DNA of 64,000 nt from an uncultured Lentisphaeria bacterium (GTDB lineage: Bacteria; Verrucomicrobiota; Lentisphaeria; Victivallales; Victivallaceae), in contig CASFVA010000066.1 in NCBI GenBank assembly GCA_949298075.1, positions 62,001-126,000 on the forward strand. The letters run 5' to 3'. The first letter of the stretch is position 1; every line of letters begins with the position of its first letter. Shown one piece after another: positions 34,294-43,239 of the stretch. The notes under the pieces are model-generated. The model was not told the DNA's origin and did not search any database. It worked only from the letters and a program-made list of their open reading frames with translations. The translations under genes were made by a program, and so were the position numbers.

Positions 34294-35958
34294 ATGAAAA
34301 CTCCGACGCAACACGGCAAACCGTGGTATCTCGACTTTCTGTTTGTGCTGGCGGTGCTGGTAATCTTCGCCCTCACCGAGGCGCGGCTGGCCGTCGGCGG
34401 AGAAAACCATTTCGAGCATACAAAATTTTTCACCTTGAAGTCGCTGGCTTTCATGCTGTTCGCCGCCGCTCCGCTGCTGATGCTGCCGGAAGGCTGGAGC
34501 CGGCGGTACAGCTGCACGGTGATTCCGCTGGTGCTGGCGGCGACCGCGGCGCAGATCATTCTGCTGCTCTTCTACATTCTGCCGGTGGAAAAGAGCCTGA
34601 TCGCCATTCTGACGCTTTCTCCGGGTGGAGAATACCTTGAGTTCATCCGTTCAGTCCTGCCGAGCCGGGTGGGCGGCGCCGTGCTGCTGGCGGTGGTGCT
34701 GATCATCGCCACCGCCGTGCTGTCCTGCCGGCTCAAAACCGCGCCGGACCGGGCGGGACGCTGGCTGGGAGCGGCCGCCATGCTGCCTTTTCTGGCCGGA
34801 GCGGGAATATATGCCGGACGCGGTGAAATCCGGGAGGCTTTCAACTTCACCACGCTCACCCGGCTGGGCGTGGCGGCGGTCGACTACCGGAATTCGCTGC
34901 GGGACTACGTTGAAATGGCCGCCGCCCCAGAGGTCCCGCCCGGACTGCGGCGACTGGATGACTCCAATCTGCTCGGAGTGATCGTGATCGGGGAATCCGC
35001 GGGCCGCCGCCATCACTCGCTCTTCGGATACCGCAGAGAAACCACGCCTCAACTGGAGTATTTCCGGAAGTTCGGTTCGCTGGCGGCCTTCGGCAATGTC
35101 TGGTCGCCCTCGGTGCACACGGCCACTTCGCTGCCGTATTCGTTCAGTTTCGCCACGCTCGATGAACCGCGGCGCAAACCGGGCATTTCGCTGTGCGACC
35201 TGTACCGGCGGGCGGGATTCCGGACGGTGCTGATTTCCAACCAGCTCCGCCACGGCCAGTTCGACACGCCGGCGAGTCTGATGTTCCGCAACGCCGACCG
35301 CGCCGTCTACGTGCGGGAACTGGAACCCGGTCCGCCGGACGACGCCAAACTGCTGGAATACCTCGAAACCGAACTTGTCGCCGAGCCGGTTCCGACCATC
35401 GTCTTTCTGCACCTGATGGGCAGTCACACCCCGTTCGAGCAGCGCTGTCCGCCCGGGGAAAAGCGGTTCACCGCAGCCGACGATCCCCCGGAAAGCTACA
35501 CCTCGGAACGGTTCCGGAACATGGCCAATGCCTACGACAACTCCATTGCCTACACCGATCAGCTGCTGGGACGGCTGATCCGTCGCCTCGACCGGGGAAA
35601 CCGCCCGGCCTTCATGGTCTACTTTTCGGACCACGGCGAGGCGGTCTATCCGGAAATGACCGAGTGGATCGCCCGTGACGCCTCCCGCGTGGAGTGCTAT
35701 GAAGTTCCGCTGGCGGTCTGGCTTTCCAACTCGTACATCGGCTCCCGGCGCGGTTTCATCGACACCCTGCGCCGCAATGCGTTCCAGCCTTTTCAGACCG
35801 ACCGGCTGATCTACGCACTGCTGGATTTGGCCCGGATCACCTACGAAGGATTCCCCTCCACGGAAAATCTCTTTTCCGTCACTTACCGGCCGCGCCCCCG
35901 CTTTCTGCGCAACGGCACTCAACCCGAACGTGCGCTGCCGCCGCCGGATGGACTCTGA
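34294..35958 (+). CDS. Phosphoethanolamine transferase (EptA/CptA-like)
   Basis: 554 aa. Five N-terminal membrane helices (to about 175) precede a periplasmic alkaline-phosphatase/sulfatase-fold domain. Active-site elements: GES (Glu234), a Thr nucleophile in SPSVHTATSLPYS (Thr276 or Thr278), and the metal ligands in YFSDHGEAVYP. Such enzymes move phosphoethanolamine from phosphatidylethanolamine to lipid A, LPS core or other glycans. The acceptor is not clear. Start at 34294 has GGGGGAG 12 bases upstream; only about 80 bases separate it from yceD. It ends 12 bases from the convergent gcvT. Confidence 0.88.
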   Translation: MKTPTQHGKPWYLDFLFVLAVLVIFALTEARLAVGGENHFEHTKFFTLKSLAFMLFAAAPLLMLPEGWSRRYSCTVIPLVLAATAAQIILLLFYILPVEKSLIAILTLSPGGEYLEFIRSVLPSRVGGAVLLAVVLIIATAVLSCRLKTAPDRAGRWLGAAAMLPFLAGAGIYAGRGEIREAFNFTTLTRLGVAAVDYRNSLRDYVEMAAAPEVPPGLRRLDDSNLLGVIVIGESAGRRHHSLFGYRRETTPQLEYFRKFGSLAAFGNVWSPSVHTATSLPYSFSFATLDEPRRKPGISLCDLYRRAGFRTVLISNQLRHGQFDTPASLMFRNADRAVYVRELEPGPPDDAKLLEYLETELVAEPVPTIVFLHLMGSHTPFEQRCPPGEKRFTAADDPPESYTSERFRNMANAYDNSIAYTDQLLGRLIRRLDRGNRPAFMVYFSDHGEAVYPEMTEWIARDASRVECYEVPLAVWLSNSYIGSRRGFIDTLRRNAFQPFQTDRLIYALLDLARITYEGFPSTENLFSVTYRPRPRFLRNGTQPERALPPPDGL

Positions 35959-35970
35959 TCCGGAGAGCCG

Positions 35971-37074
35971 TCAGATTTTTGCCCGGAGACTGGTATCCTT
36001 CACCAGCGGCAACGGCGTCACCCGGGCCGGCAGCCGGTCACTGCCGGCGGCCAGCTCCAGCAAAGTTCCGGGCGCCGGGTCCGGACCGGATTCGAGATTG
36101 CAGAGTGCGCAGGCCGCACCCAGTGACGGGCCGAACGCGCCCGAGGTCACCACTCCGATTTCCCGTCCCGCGGCATCGAACACCGCCGCACCGGCCCGGG
36201 CGGCCCGACGGCCATCCAGCCGGACCGCCACCGCCCGGCGCGGGGATTTCTGCGCAATCAGGGCGGAACGTCCGATGAAATCGCGGTCGCCTTCGAGCCG
36301 GATCAGCCCCTGCAGCGAACAATCCAGCGGCGTCCACTCCCGGCGCAGTTCATGCCCGTAGAGAGCGTACCCCATTTCCAGCCGCAGGGTGTCCCGGGCT
36401 CCCAGTCCGGCGGGACGGACCGGATCGGTCTCCAGCAGCAAAGTCCAGAGTTCATCGGCGTATTCAGCATCGAAGTAAAGCTCAAAGCCCAGCTCGCCGG
36501 TGTATCCGGTGCGGCTGACAATACAGCGGATGCCGTCCAGCTCCTGGAAGTTCCAATGATAATAGCGCGGGAGTCCGGCGGCCTCCAGGCCGAGCCGCCC
36601 CAGCACCTCCGCCGAACGCGGCCCCTGCAGGTCGAGTTTGGCCAGACGCTCCGAAAGGTCGCTGAAATCCACCTGCTCCGGCAGCCGTTCGCGGAAAACG
36701 GCGGCGTCGGAATCAATGTTGCCGGCATTGACCACAATGAAAAAATCCTCCGGCTCCATCCGGTAGACGATGAGATCGTCAAGCACTCCCCCGGTCGCCT
36801 CCAGCAGCAGGTTGTAGCGGCAGGATCCGACGGCGAGGTCGGAAACCGGCCGGGCCAGCGCCAGATCCAGCGCCGCCGCGCAACCGGGACCGCTGATCCG
36901 GAACTCTCCCATGTGGCAGATGTCGAACACGGAACAGGCGGTGCGGGTGTGGCGGTGTTCGGCCAGAATGCCGCCGGGATACTGCACCGGCATGTTCCAG
37001 CCCGAGAACGGCACCATCTTGGCGCCGAGTTCAAGATGAAAGTCGCGAAGCGGAGTGTTTTTCAATGCGCTCAT
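35971..37074 (-). CDS. gcvT: Glycine cleavage system T protein (aminomethyltransferase)
   Basis: 367 aa, normal for GcvT, which transfers the aminomethyl carbon from lipoyl-H-protein to tetrahydrofolate. N-terminal FHLELGAKMVPFSGWNMPVQY and SVFDICHMGEFRISG are diagnostic; the folate-site segment YTGELGFELYF follows. gcvH and gcvP are not in the window, so either they lie elsewhere or this copy stands alone. Start at 37074 has GGGAG upstream and lies downstream of the predicted transcript start at about 37143. Confidence 0.93.
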   Translation of the reverse strand: MSALKNTPLRDFHLELGAKMVPFSGWNMPVQYPGGILAEHRHTRTACSVFDICHMGEFRISGPGCAAALDLALARPVSDLAVGSCRYNLLLEATGGVLDDLIVYRMEPEDFFIVVNAGNIDSDAAVFRERLPEQVDFSDLSERLAKLDLQGPRSAEVLGRLGLEAAGLPRYYHWNFQELDGIRCIVSRTGYTGELGFELYFDAEYADELWTLLLETDPVRPAGLGARDTLRLEMGYALYGHELRREWTPLDCSLQGLIRLEGDRDFIGRSALIAQKSPRRAVAVRLDGRRAARAGAAVFDAAGREIGVVTSGAFGPSLGAACALCNLESGPDPAPGTLLELAAGSDRLPARVTPLPLVKDTSLRAKI

Positions 37075-37149
37075 GGTCAGAAATCTCCCGCCGGATGACC
37101 GGACGCCGCCGCGGCGGCCGGTCATCCGGGATTAATAAATGTCGGAAAT

Positions 37150-37178
37150 AATATACGCCCCGCAACCGCTGAAAGCAA
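37150..37178 (-). promoter_or_regulatory. Promoter for gcvT
   Basis: On the minus strand: TTGCTT at 37173-37178, 17-base spacer, TATATT at 37150-37155. Confidence 0.65.
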
Positions 37179-37230
37179 CCCCCCGCCGCGCGGACCGGCC
37201 GGATATTTCAGCAAATTGTCCGGAAACAGT

Positions 37231-37259
37231 TTGCAAAAAAAACAGAGCAAGGATATGTT
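37231..37259 (+). promoter_or_regulatory. Promoter for the lipoprotein/CsgG/LpoB cluster
   Basis: TTGCAA at 37231-37236, 17-base A-rich spacer, TATGTT at 37254-37259. Predicted start near 37266, so the first gene must start at 37297 rather than at the in-frame ATG at 37216. Confidence 0.7.
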
Positions 37260-37296
37260 ATCACCGGCAGAAAAACCCACTGGGAGCAACGGAAAA

Positions 37297-37659
37297 ATGC
37301 ATGGAAAATCCGCAAGTCCGGTAGTCCGGTTCCGCATCGCCGTCCTGGCGCTGATGCTGCTCCTGCCGGCCGGCTGCGGTCCGGCTCCGGAAAGTGAGCT
37401 GGCGGCGGAAGGCGGCCCCGCCGGCGAAACCCTGCGCCGGCTGGCGGTCAAGGCGCTGCGCGAAACCGGCGTGGAGAGCCGCAAGCCGCTGGTGACCGTC
37501 GACCGCCGGCTCGGGCCGGGCGACTATCTGGTGACGGTGATCACCGACAGCGGCCGCTCCTGCGGCGGACGGCTGTTCCGGGATCGTGCCCGCTTCCGGC
37601 TGACGCTGGATCCGGCATCGGTGCACCGCCGTGAACTCACGGTCAAAATCAGGCAATAG
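37297..37659 (+). CDS. Small putative lipoprotein, first gene of envelope cluster
   Basis: 120 aa. The signal peptide ends in LLPAGC with lipobox Cys27. The mature part is about 90 residues, mostly predicted beta strands in its second half (DYLVTVITDSGR, then RFRLTLDPASVHRRELTVKIR). I do not recognise a family. It starts the seven-gene plus-strand cluster at 37.3-43.2 kb, 33 bases before the CsgG-like gene. In gammaproteobacteria, COG3014/LpoB/YcfL neighbourhoods often include a small lipoprotein of similar size, but I cannot show homology here. Start has GGGAGC upstream. Confidence 0.75.
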   Translation: MHGKSASPVVRFRIAVLALMLLLPAGCGPAPESELAAEGGPAGETLRRLAVKALRETGVESRKPLVTVDRRLGPGDYLVTVITDSGRSCGGRLFRDRARFRLTLDPASVHRRELTVKIRQ

Positions 37660-37692
37660 CTTCAGCATGGGAAAACATAAAGGAAAACGATC

Positions 37693-38514
37693 ATGACGGG
37701 ATTGAACTGGTTCCGGTGGCTGGCGGCGCTGCTGGCGGCGGCCGGCGTACAGGCCGCGGACATCCGCGTAGCGGTGTTTGATTTCACCACAATCGACATT
37801 CAGGGTCAGAAGTTCTATGAATTCCGGGACCGGGGACCGGATGAAAAAAATCATGACTCGCTCTCCGACGCCGACCGGGCGGTCATCGATGACCGGATGC
37901 TCGGAATGGTGAAAATGATCGACGCCGATCTGGCAGCCTACAAGATCGTCCACGACATCAACCGCAACGACCAGGAAAACGACCGCGATCGCGCACGGCG
38001 GGATGAACTGGCCGACCGGATTCTCCGGACTCAGCAGCGCTCAGTGGTGATCGGAGCGGAATACATGATCGCGGCGCTGAATCAGTCCCCGGCGCTCAAG
38101 GTCATCGACCGCGGCAGTCTCGCCCGGGGGCTGCGGGCAATTGAGACCGGACGCCCCGGAGTGGAGTGGGAAAAGGCCGTCTCCGAATTCGGCAGAGTCA
38201 GCGGCGCCACCCACATTCTCTACGGTACCGTGGCGGACTTCCAAACCAAAAGCAACCGGTTCTCCGGTTACGGCGTTCTCACTGAGCAGGTGGTGTATTC
38301 GCTCGATCTGGTCATAAAGCTGGTTGACACCTCAAACGGTGAGGTGATCTTTTCCGGTGTGTTCACCGGCCGCGACCGCGATCTGAAAACCCAGTTCGCC
38401 CAGCGGATTGATTCGGGTCGGTTTGAGCGGATGATGAAAAGCGCGGTCAGTCAGGCCGCCGAAGCCATCAATCAACAGTTGGCCGTCCCGGCGGCCGGGG
38501 AGAAACAGCCATGA
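37693..38514 (+). CDS. CsgG-like exported protein
   Basis: 273 aa with a Sec signal peptide ending VQAAD but no lipobox Cys, unlike CsgG. The mature start IRVAVFDFTT, then EYMIAALNQSPALKVIDRG, and ATHILYGTVADF followed by VYSLDLVIKLVDTSNGEVIFSG reproduce the CsgG/HfaB periplasmic domain pattern, in which the protein forms or caps an outer-membrane pore. The lack of lipidation suggests a soluble periplasmic partner. An insertion rich in Asp, Asn and Arg (about 60-105, partly repetitive with DR and ND) follows the first strand. Overlaps the next gene by four bases (ATGA). Confidence 0.75.
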   Translation: MTGLNWFRWLAALLAAAGVQAADIRVAVFDFTTIDIQGQKFYEFRDRGPDEKNHDSLSDADRAVIDDRMLGMVKMIDADLAAYKIVHDINRNDQENDRDRARRDELADRILRTQQRSVVIGAEYMIAALNQSPALKVIDRGSLARGLRAIETGRPGVEWEKAVSEFGRVSGATHILYGTVADFQTKSNRFSGYGVLTEQVVYSLDLVIKLVDTSNGEVIFSGVFTGRDRDLKTQFAQRIDSGRFERMMKSAVSQAAEAINQQLAVPAAGEKQP

Positions 38515-39830
38515 TCGGATTATTGCAACGGACTCTGGGGCTGGCGGCCGCCGCCGTTATCGTGACCGCCGCGACGGCAGCTGAACGGATCGCGGTGGCC
38601 GAACCGCGGGCCGGCCATGGAATTACGGAAGCGGAAATAGCCGGCATTTCCGACTACATTGAAAGCAAGCTCGGCGGTGAATACGAAATCTACTCGCGCA
38701 GTGCGCTCAATGCCATAATCCGGGAGTGGGAACTCACCAACTCCGGACTGATGCTCGACGATGCCGGACGGCAGGAACTCAACCAGCGCGCAGTCAGCCG
38801 ACTGCTGGTCTACACCGTGTCAAAACCGGGGTCGCGCTACATTCTGACCCTCATGGTGGTTAATCCCGAAACCGGGAAAATTGATTCCGACCACCGCGCC
38901 AGCGTCGAAGCTCCCACCTTTGACCAGCTTATCGGACGGATCGACCACGCGCTGGCCCGGGCCGGCCTGCTGGCCGGAGCCGAGGCCCGGAAAATCAAAC
39001 GTCTGGCCCTGCTGCCGACCGAGATGGCGGCCGGAACCGAGCCGCAGATCGGCGGCAAGTTCAACCGTCTGCTCGGTTCCTGGCTGCTGAAGGCCGGCAG
39101 CTTTGAACTTCTCAGCCGCGAGGATCTCGCCAAAATCGCGGCGGAAACCGGTCTGGTCGAGAGCGTCTGGGCTGATTCCGGACAGCGCGCCGCAGTCGGC
39201 CGTCTCCAGCTCGGGGACTACATCATCGTGTCAAAGATCACCCGTTTCCAGAGGCGGGCCGCCACCACGGCGACGGCGATTGCCGGAACCTCCGCGGCCC
39301 GGATTTTGATTGACCTGGAGCTTCAGGTGAAAATACTGGAGGTCGCCACAGGACAGATCATCGCCAGCGAGGATCTCACATTTTCGCTCAACAGCCGCGA
39401 CATTCCGGCCACGTCCCGCCGGGACTGGACCGTTGCCGACTACGATGACGACATTCTGAAAACCGCCGCCGCGCATACCGGCGCCACGTTGCTGGAGCGG
39501 CTTGATCCGCTCCGGATTGCCGCCGTCGACGGCAAAACCGTCTATCTCTCCCGCGGGGCGGGAGCCGGAGTTGAAGCGGGGGCCGTTTATCAGGTGTTCG
39601 CGCCCGGCAAAGCCTTCAAGCATCCGGTAACCGGTAAAGTGATCGGAACCACAGAAACCGAGGTCGCGACTATCCGGGTCAATCGGATCATGCCCGGAAC
39701 CGCCGCCGCCGAAATCGTCAAATCCAGCGGAGAAATTCCAGTCGGCGCCGTCTGTCGCGCTGCCACGCCGGCTGCAGCTCCGGAGGCCGAAACGGCAGCA
39801 CCGCCGCCAGCGTATCCGGCGGCCACCTGA
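38511..39830 (+). CDS. Exported protein with CsgG-like region and FlgT-C-like end
   Basis: 439 aa with a Sec signal peptide (cleaved near ATAAE) and no lipobox. The N-terminal 150 residues and the middle (IKRLALLPTE, then GSFELLSREDLAKIAAETG, then LGDYIIVSKITRF) look like two copies of a CsgG/TolB-type alpha-beta unit. The C-terminal part, VDGKTVYLSRGAGAGVEAGAVYQVF then TGKVIGTTETEVATIRV, resembles the C-terminal domain of the flagellar H-ring protein FlgT. The tail is a Pro/Ala-rich linker. No flagellar genes are present in the window. Likely a periplasmic part of the same assembly as the preceding protein. Confidence 0.7.
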   Translation: MIGLLQRTLGLAAAAVIVTAATAAERIAVAEPRAGHGITEAEIAGISDYIESKLGGEYEIYSRSALNAIIREWELTNSGLMLDDAGRQELNQRAVSRLLVYTVSKPGSRYILTLMVVNPETGKIDSDHRASVEAPTFDQLIGRIDHALARAGLLAGAEARKIKRLALLPTEMAAGTEPQIGGKFNRLLGSWLLKAGSFELLSREDLAKIAAETGLVESVWADSGQRAAVGRLQLGDYIIVSKITRFQRRAATTATAIAGTSAARILIDLELQVKILEVATGQIIASEDLTFSLNSRDIPATSRRDWTVADYDDDILKTAAAHTGATLLERLDPLRIAAVDGKTVYLSRGAGAGVEAGAVYQVFAPGKAFKHPVTGKVIGTTETEVATIRVNRIMPGTAAAEIVKSSGEIPVGAVCRAATPAAAPEAETAAPPPAYPAAT

Positions 39831-39856
39831 AGCACCGGCAGGGAGTCCGCATTCTC

Positions 39857-41371
39857 ATGAGCATTGCTTCCGCGTTCAGGCCGCCGCCGCGGTGCCGCTG
39901 GCTCCGCTTTGCGCTGCTGCTGGTGCCGCTGTTCGCCGGCTGCCGGACCGAATACGGAGCGGACGACCAGCGGAAACTGGCGGAACTCTATTACTCCGGC
40001 CGCCTCGATGAGGCGGCGGAACTGGCTACAGCCATCAGCGAGAACGAAGCCGACTCCACCGGAAGCGACGCTCTGCTCTGGCACCTGGAATCCGGCAACG
40101 TCAACCTTGACGCCGGCCGCAGCGAAGAATCGATGCGCAGTTTGGACCGGGCGGAAAAGCTGCTTTACGGCTACGACTCCGAGGGGCGCCTGCGACTGCA
40201 TGAAATCGGAGCCTCCGACTATACCGGCACTCTCGCCGACCGGCTGACCCTGCATCTGCTCAAGGGTTTCAATTACCTCAACTCCGGGAGAGTGGAGGAT
40301 TTTCTGGTTGAGATCCGGCGCATGCGCCACTCCCAGTTCCGCTATCTGCTCCGGGATTCCGATGCTGAAATGCGCCGTTACGACATCGACAACCACGGCC
40401 GCGCCGACGCGCCGACGCTCGCGGTAAGCCGGGCGCTCGCCGACGGTGAGCGGGCAACGGTATTCAAGGCGGCCTCCGGAAGCGACTATCAGGAATACAG
40501 TCAGCGCCGGCGGCCGGCGCTGAGCATACTTTTCAATCCGCTGGCATTTTACCTGTCGGCGGTGGGCTATTATCTGAACAACGAGTGGGATGAGGCTCTG
40601 ATTGATCTCAACTATCTCAACCGGATTGATCCCGAAAACGCCCTGTTCCGGCGCGATCTCAAGACGCTGAGCGTCATGCTCGGCGATCCGGTGCCGGCCG
40701 GACTGGAAGCCGTTGATCCCGATACCGGCTCTCCGGGCGACCAGGTGGTTTACATCATCTACGCTCAGGGCAGGCCCTGCGGCTGGAAAGACCGTCAGGC
40801 CGCTTTCCACCTGCCCGGCCAGGTGCCGGCCAGCTGGAAGTTCAGTCTGCCCGATTACCGCCGGTTCGATGGGGGACGGCTGACTGCGAGGTCCGGCGGC
40901 CGGAGCGGTGCCGGAGTGCCGCTGGCCGACATGGGGGAAATCATGCGGGAAGAGTTCTGGCAGCGTGACATCTCGGGGCTGATCGACCGGGCAGTGGCGG
41001 TCACCCGCTCCACCACCATCGCACATGAAGCCGCCAAAGTCCAGCTGGCCGCCGCGCTGGCCATGGCGGATTCGGATTTCAAACCGCTGGCGGTGGCGCT
41101 CGCCCGGGCGCAGGTCGCCGCCACCAGCCGGGCAATAATCCGACAGACGGACTGGCGGCGCTGGCTCACCGTGCCGCGCCACTACCAGCTGCTCCGGCTG
41201 CCGTTGGGGGAACCGGGACAGCGCAGCATTGAGCTGCAGGTGCTCAACCGCGACGGCAGGGTGATCGAACGCCGGGAATTCACCCCCTCCGACGATGCCA
41301 ACCGCGTGTTCATCTACGTCCGGGAACTCGACGGCTCCCGGCGATTCAAATTCTGGGAGAGTCTGGAATGA
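39857..41371 (+). CDS. COG3014-like TPR lipoprotein
   Basis: 504 aa. Lipobox LFAGC with Cys29. The N-terminal half is helical and TPR-like (LYYSGRLDEAAELATAIS, LESGNVNLDAGRSEESMRSLD, YYLNNEWDEALIDLNYL). The C-terminal half includes QVVYIIYAQGRP and a final beta region with DWRRWLTVPRHYQLLRLPL, which matches the DxRSWxTLP region of COG3014 proteins. COG3014 genes sit near lpoB and ycfL in several gammaproteobacteria, and both follow here. It may be an outer-membrane scaffold for the exported CsgG-like proteins. Its stop overlaps the next frame as ATGA. Confidence 0.75.
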   Translation: MSIASAFRPPPRCRWLRFALLLVPLFAGCRTEYGADDQRKLAELYYSGRLDEAAELATAISENEADSTGSDALLWHLESGNVNLDAGRSEESMRSLDRAEKLLYGYDSEGRLRLHEIGASDYTGTLADRLTLHLLKGFNYLNSGRVEDFLVEIRRMRHSQFRYLLRDSDAEMRRYDIDNHGRADAPTLAVSRALADGERATVFKAASGSDYQEYSQRRRPALSILFNPLAFYLSAVGYYLNNEWDEALIDLNYLNRIDPENALFRRDLKTLSVMLGDPVPAGLEAVDPDTGSPGDQVVYIIYAQGRPCGWKDRQAAFHLPGQVPASWKFSLPDYRRFDGGRLTARSGGRSGAGVPLADMGEIMREEFWQRDISGLIDRAVAVTRSTTIAHEAAKVQLAAALAMADSDFKPLAVALARAQVAATSRAIIRQTDWRRWLTVPRHYQLLRLPLGEPGQRSIELQVLNRDGRVIERREFTPSDDANRVFIYVRELDGSRRFKFWESLE

Positions 41372-42030
41372 TGCAGCTCCGCAAACATGCAATACCGATT
41401 TTGATTCAATCGACAGGAATGGTTATGAGGCCGCTTTTTTTCCTGCTGCTGTCCGCCGGACTGGCTGCCGGACCGGCCGGCTGCGGCAGTGCCGCCCGGA
41501 GAATTGATCCGGGATCATCCGAATCGCTGGTCACCTTGAGCGGAATCGATCCGTCCGAATGGCGGCAGGCCGCGGCGGACTCCGCCGATTCGCTGTTGGC
41601 CTCCGGCGCGCTCCGCCGCAAAGACGGTCAGGCGCCGGTGGTAATGATCGGCCGCATTCGCAACCAGACGCTGATGCATCTTGAAACCGGACTGCTGACC
41701 GACAAGCTGCGTCAGGCAATCGGAGCTTCAGGACAGGCGGCGGTAACTTCGGCGGTCGGAGCCGGAAGCAATATCGATCTGGCAGTCCGCCGCATCCGGT
41801 CCAAGGAACTGGACGATCTTTTCCATCAGGGCACCGTTCCCCGGCGCGGCACGGTGATCGCACCCAATTTCAGTTTGTCCGGCGCCATCATCCAGCAGAT
41901 GTCGGAATCCGGCCGGACCGAGGAAAGTTACTTTCTGTTTCATCTGGTTCTGACCGACCTCGCCACCGGTGTGGCGGTCTGGGAGCACAACACCGAGTTC
42001 GCCAAACAGGCAACCCGGCCGCTAATGTAA
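41368..42030 (+). CDS. LpoB-like lipoprotein, copy 1
   Basis: 220 aa (or 201 aa if started at the ATG at 41425, which has AGGA six bases upstream and gives a more normal signal peptide). Lipobox region AGPAGC. The mature protein matches the LpoB fold: VVMIGRIRNQTLMHLETGLLTDKLRQAI, DDLFHQGTVPRRGTVIAPNFSLSGAII, then LVLTDLATGVAVWEHNTEFAK. E. coli LpoB is the outer-membrane activator of PBP1b. This copy lacks the long disordered Pro-rich linker of E. coli LpoB that spans the periplasm. About 45 % alike by eye with copy 2 downstream. Confidence 0.82.
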   Translation: MMQLRKHAIPILIQSTGMVMRPLFFLLLSAGLAAGPAGCGSAARRIDPGSSESLVTLSGIDPSEWRQAAADSADSLLASGALRRKDGQAPVVMIGRIRNQTLMHLETGLLTDKLRQAIGASGQAAVTSAVGAGSNIDLAVRRIRSKELDDLFHQGTVPRRGTVIAPNFSLSGAIIQQMSESGRTEESYFLFHLVLTDLATGVAVWEHNTEFAKQATRPLM

Positions 42031-42105
42031 ACCAGCAGAGCTGTCAACCGCGGGCAACCGCCGCCGAACCGGCGGTCGGTCCCCCAGCAAAGGAGAAAAG
42101 AATAA

Positions 42106-42582
42106 ATGACCAGATTTTCGCTGATTCCGGCCGCGCTGGCGGCCGCCGCCGTGCTGCTGGCCGGTTCCGGCTGCCAGGACACGGTCAACACCGCCGAAAA
42201 CACGGCCAAAAGCATGCGGCTGGATCCGGTGGAGGCCAGGTGCTTCGTCACTGACAACTTCTGCCGCGACCGGCTGCGTCCCCTGGGAGTCAACCGCACC
42301 GTCACTCCGGAAGGATTCATGCGTGTTCAGATCGCCATTCGCAGCGAGCGTTACGGCTTCTGGCCGGAGTTGTGGAGCTGGTTCATGGGCGACAACCCCT
42401 ATCATGTGAGTTACCGGTTCGAATGGCTGGACGCCAACGGCATGCTGGTGCGCACTGCCGCCGGAGCGTGGCGAAACGAAATTTTCCTGCCCGGAGAAGT
42501 CAGATATCTGCAAAGCACGGCGCCCAACGCCAACTGCCGTGATTTCGTTTTCAGTGTCAAAGAGAATTCAGCATCCAATTAA
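42106..42582 (+). CDS. ycfL: YcfL-like (DUF1425) lipoprotein
   Basis: 158 aa. Signal peptide with lipobox-like LLAGSGC (Cys at about 22). The mature part resembles YcfL: FMRVQIAIRSER, YHVSYRFEWLDANGMLV and a C-terminal LQSTAPNANCRDFVFSVK, where YcfL proteins have the APxxxxxDFRV pattern. In E. coli ycfL directly precedes lpoB; here it lies between two LpoB-like genes, keeping the link. Function unknown. Start has AAAGGAG upstream. Confidence 0.82.
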   Translation: MTRFSLIPAALAAAAVLLAGSGCQDTVNTAENTAKSMRLDPVEARCFVTDNFCRDRLRPLGVNRTVTPEGFMRVQIAIRSERYGFWPELWSWFMGDNPYHVSYRFEWLDANGMLVRTAAGAWRNEIFLPGEVRYLQSTAPNANCRDFVFSVKENSASN

Positions 42583-42610
42583 ACCGAATCAGCGGAGAAA
42601 GGACCTTTTC

Positions 42611-43231
42611 ATGAATCTGTTTGTAAAACGCTCAGCGGTTATGCTGACGGCCGCCGTGCTGGCCGCGGGAGCCGCCGGCTGCGGAAGTTCGGCCCGCCGG
42701 ATCGATCCCGCCACCCAGGGCATCACCACTGTGCGGGATGTCAACACCAGCGACTGGCAGGACGTCGCCGCCCGCAGCATCGATTCGCTGCTGGCCTCCG
42801 GCGCGCTGACCCGTCCGGACGGCCGCAAATCGATTGTCATGATCAACACCGTGGCCGACCGCACCGGCCGCCGGGCCAACACCCGGATTCTGACCAATAA
42901 AATGCGTCAGGCCATGCTGGCCTCCGGCAAAGCGGTGGTCACCACTGCAGTCGGGGCGCAGGGAGCCGAGGATTCCGCCACCCGCCAGGTGCGGGAGCTG
43001 GAAAACGACGATCTGTTCAATCCGGCGACCGTGCAGAAGCGCGGCACGGTGCTCGCCCCGGATATCAGTATCTCAGGAGAAATCATCCGGGAGGAGACCC
43101 GGTCCGGACGCACCGTCGAAAGCCTTTTCATGTTCCACGTCGTAGCCACCGACCTCGCCACCGGACTGGCGGTCTGGGAGGATACTTTCGACATCTCCAA
43201 ACAGGAGACCGAAAATATTTTCGGCTTCTGA
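42611..43231 (+). CDS. LpoB-like lipoprotein, copy 2
   Basis: 206 aa. Signal peptide ends GAAGC. Shares with copy 1 the mature N-terminus GSxARRIDP, the SIDSLLASGAL region, a LTNKMRQAMLASGKAVVTTAV stretch, DDLFNPATVQKRGTVLAPDISISGEII and ATDLATGLAVWEDTFDISKQ, so the two arose by duplication. Predicted outer-membrane lipoprotein acting on a class A penicillin-binding protein, or on the exported cluster proteins. Start at 42611 has GGAGAAAGGA upstream. A bidirectional terminator follows. Confidence 0.85.
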   Translation: MNLFVKRSAVMLTAAVLAAGAAGCGSSARRIDPATQGITTVRDVNTSDWQDVAARSIDSLLASGALTRPDGRKSIVMINTVADRTGRRANTRILTNKMRQAMLASGKAVVTTAVGAQGAEDSATRQVRELENDDLFNPATVQKRGTVLAPDISISGEIIREETRSGRTVESLFMFHVVATDLATGLAVWEDTFDISKQETENIFGF

Positions 43232-43239
43232 CTTCCGAT

